A stretch of 64,000 nucleotides of DNA, taken from assembly GCF_028554725.1 (NCBI RefSeq), contig NC_071667.1, forward strand, positions 74,012,001-74,076,000, given 5' to 3'. The first letter of the stretch is position 1; every line of letters begins with the position of its first letter. Position numbers and translations under genes: made by a program. Of the stretch, positions 63,754 through 64,000 are shown in pieces. The notes beneath the pieces are model-generated. The model had not been told where the DNA came from and ran no database searches. It worked only from the letters and a program-made list of their open reading frames with translations. Source of the stretch: Zeugodacus cucurbitae. Lineage: Eukaryota; Arthropoda; Insecta; Diptera; Tephritidae.

Positions 63754-64000
63754 CTTATAATAGAATATTATAGTTTCTTTAAAAGCATGAGACAATCATA
63801 TGTATACATATTTACAGCTTCCGCAAACACCATACACTCGTTGACTTCATTGCCAGCGCGCTGAACTCTCCGGCGCTCTGACTTTAGCATAACTTATGCG
63901 CTTAAAGTTCTTAAGTCCACAACCATGTGCCAGCACTTTGGCACTTCGCACAGCAAAAGCTCAATATTTATACTCACCACTTAAGTATTTACGACCCTTC
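63754..64000. other. Window end, no feature seen
   Basis: Non-coding sequence with no recognised exon; presumably still cadherin intron. Confidence 0.4.

Noticed and set aside
1..64000. CRISPR arrays, operons, Shine-Dalgarno sites or prophage
   Set aside because: The sequence is clearly eukaryotic (introns, non-LTR elements); none of these is present. No tRNA or rRNA gene was recognised by eye.

Overview
This is a eukaryotic, AT-rich (by eye about 65% A+T) stretch of insect genome. TTG/CAA trinucleotide tracts, GTAAGT/GTGAGT splice sites, very long introns and RTE-type non-LTR retrotransposons point to a higher fly. A tephritid-like fruit fly is my best guess, but the species is an inference. 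The window is gene-poor. Most short open frames are chance readings of low-complexity DNA.

Layout. Positions 1-9791 are intergenic apart from a complete-ended but internally deleted RTE retrotransposon (4324-6719). At 9792-10346 lies an intronless open frame for a small secreted, cysteine-containing protein with a poly(A) signal 33 bases after the stop; I do not recognise its family. A candidate 5' untranslated exon ends with a strong donor at 18223. The next recognisable exon (43606-43759) lies 25 kb away, followed by exons at 54463-54640 and 55189-55314. These three exons encode the secretory N-terminus, the first cadherin repeat and the start of the second repeat of a protocadherin that looks like Cad99C, the fly relative of PCDH15. 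The rest of that gene must lie beyond 64000.

Two more RTE copies sit inside its introns: 29283-31458 (minus strand) and 49285-50983 (plus strand). All three copies have target-site duplications and are nearly identical, so insertion was recent. The introns also carry a perfect 7-bp tandem array (33029-33401), a 21-bp minisatellite (49043-49256), several copies of a small inverted-repeat family with core CCTAAATGTAGGCAAC, and near the right edge a degenerate mariner-like remnant.

The most important anomaly is that two consecutive cadherin exons each need one extra base to keep the conserved reading frame. Either this assembly has single-base deletion errors or this allele is broken. No wholly new multi-gene system is visible. 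The best novel candidates are the orphan secreted gene and the small inverted-repeat family.
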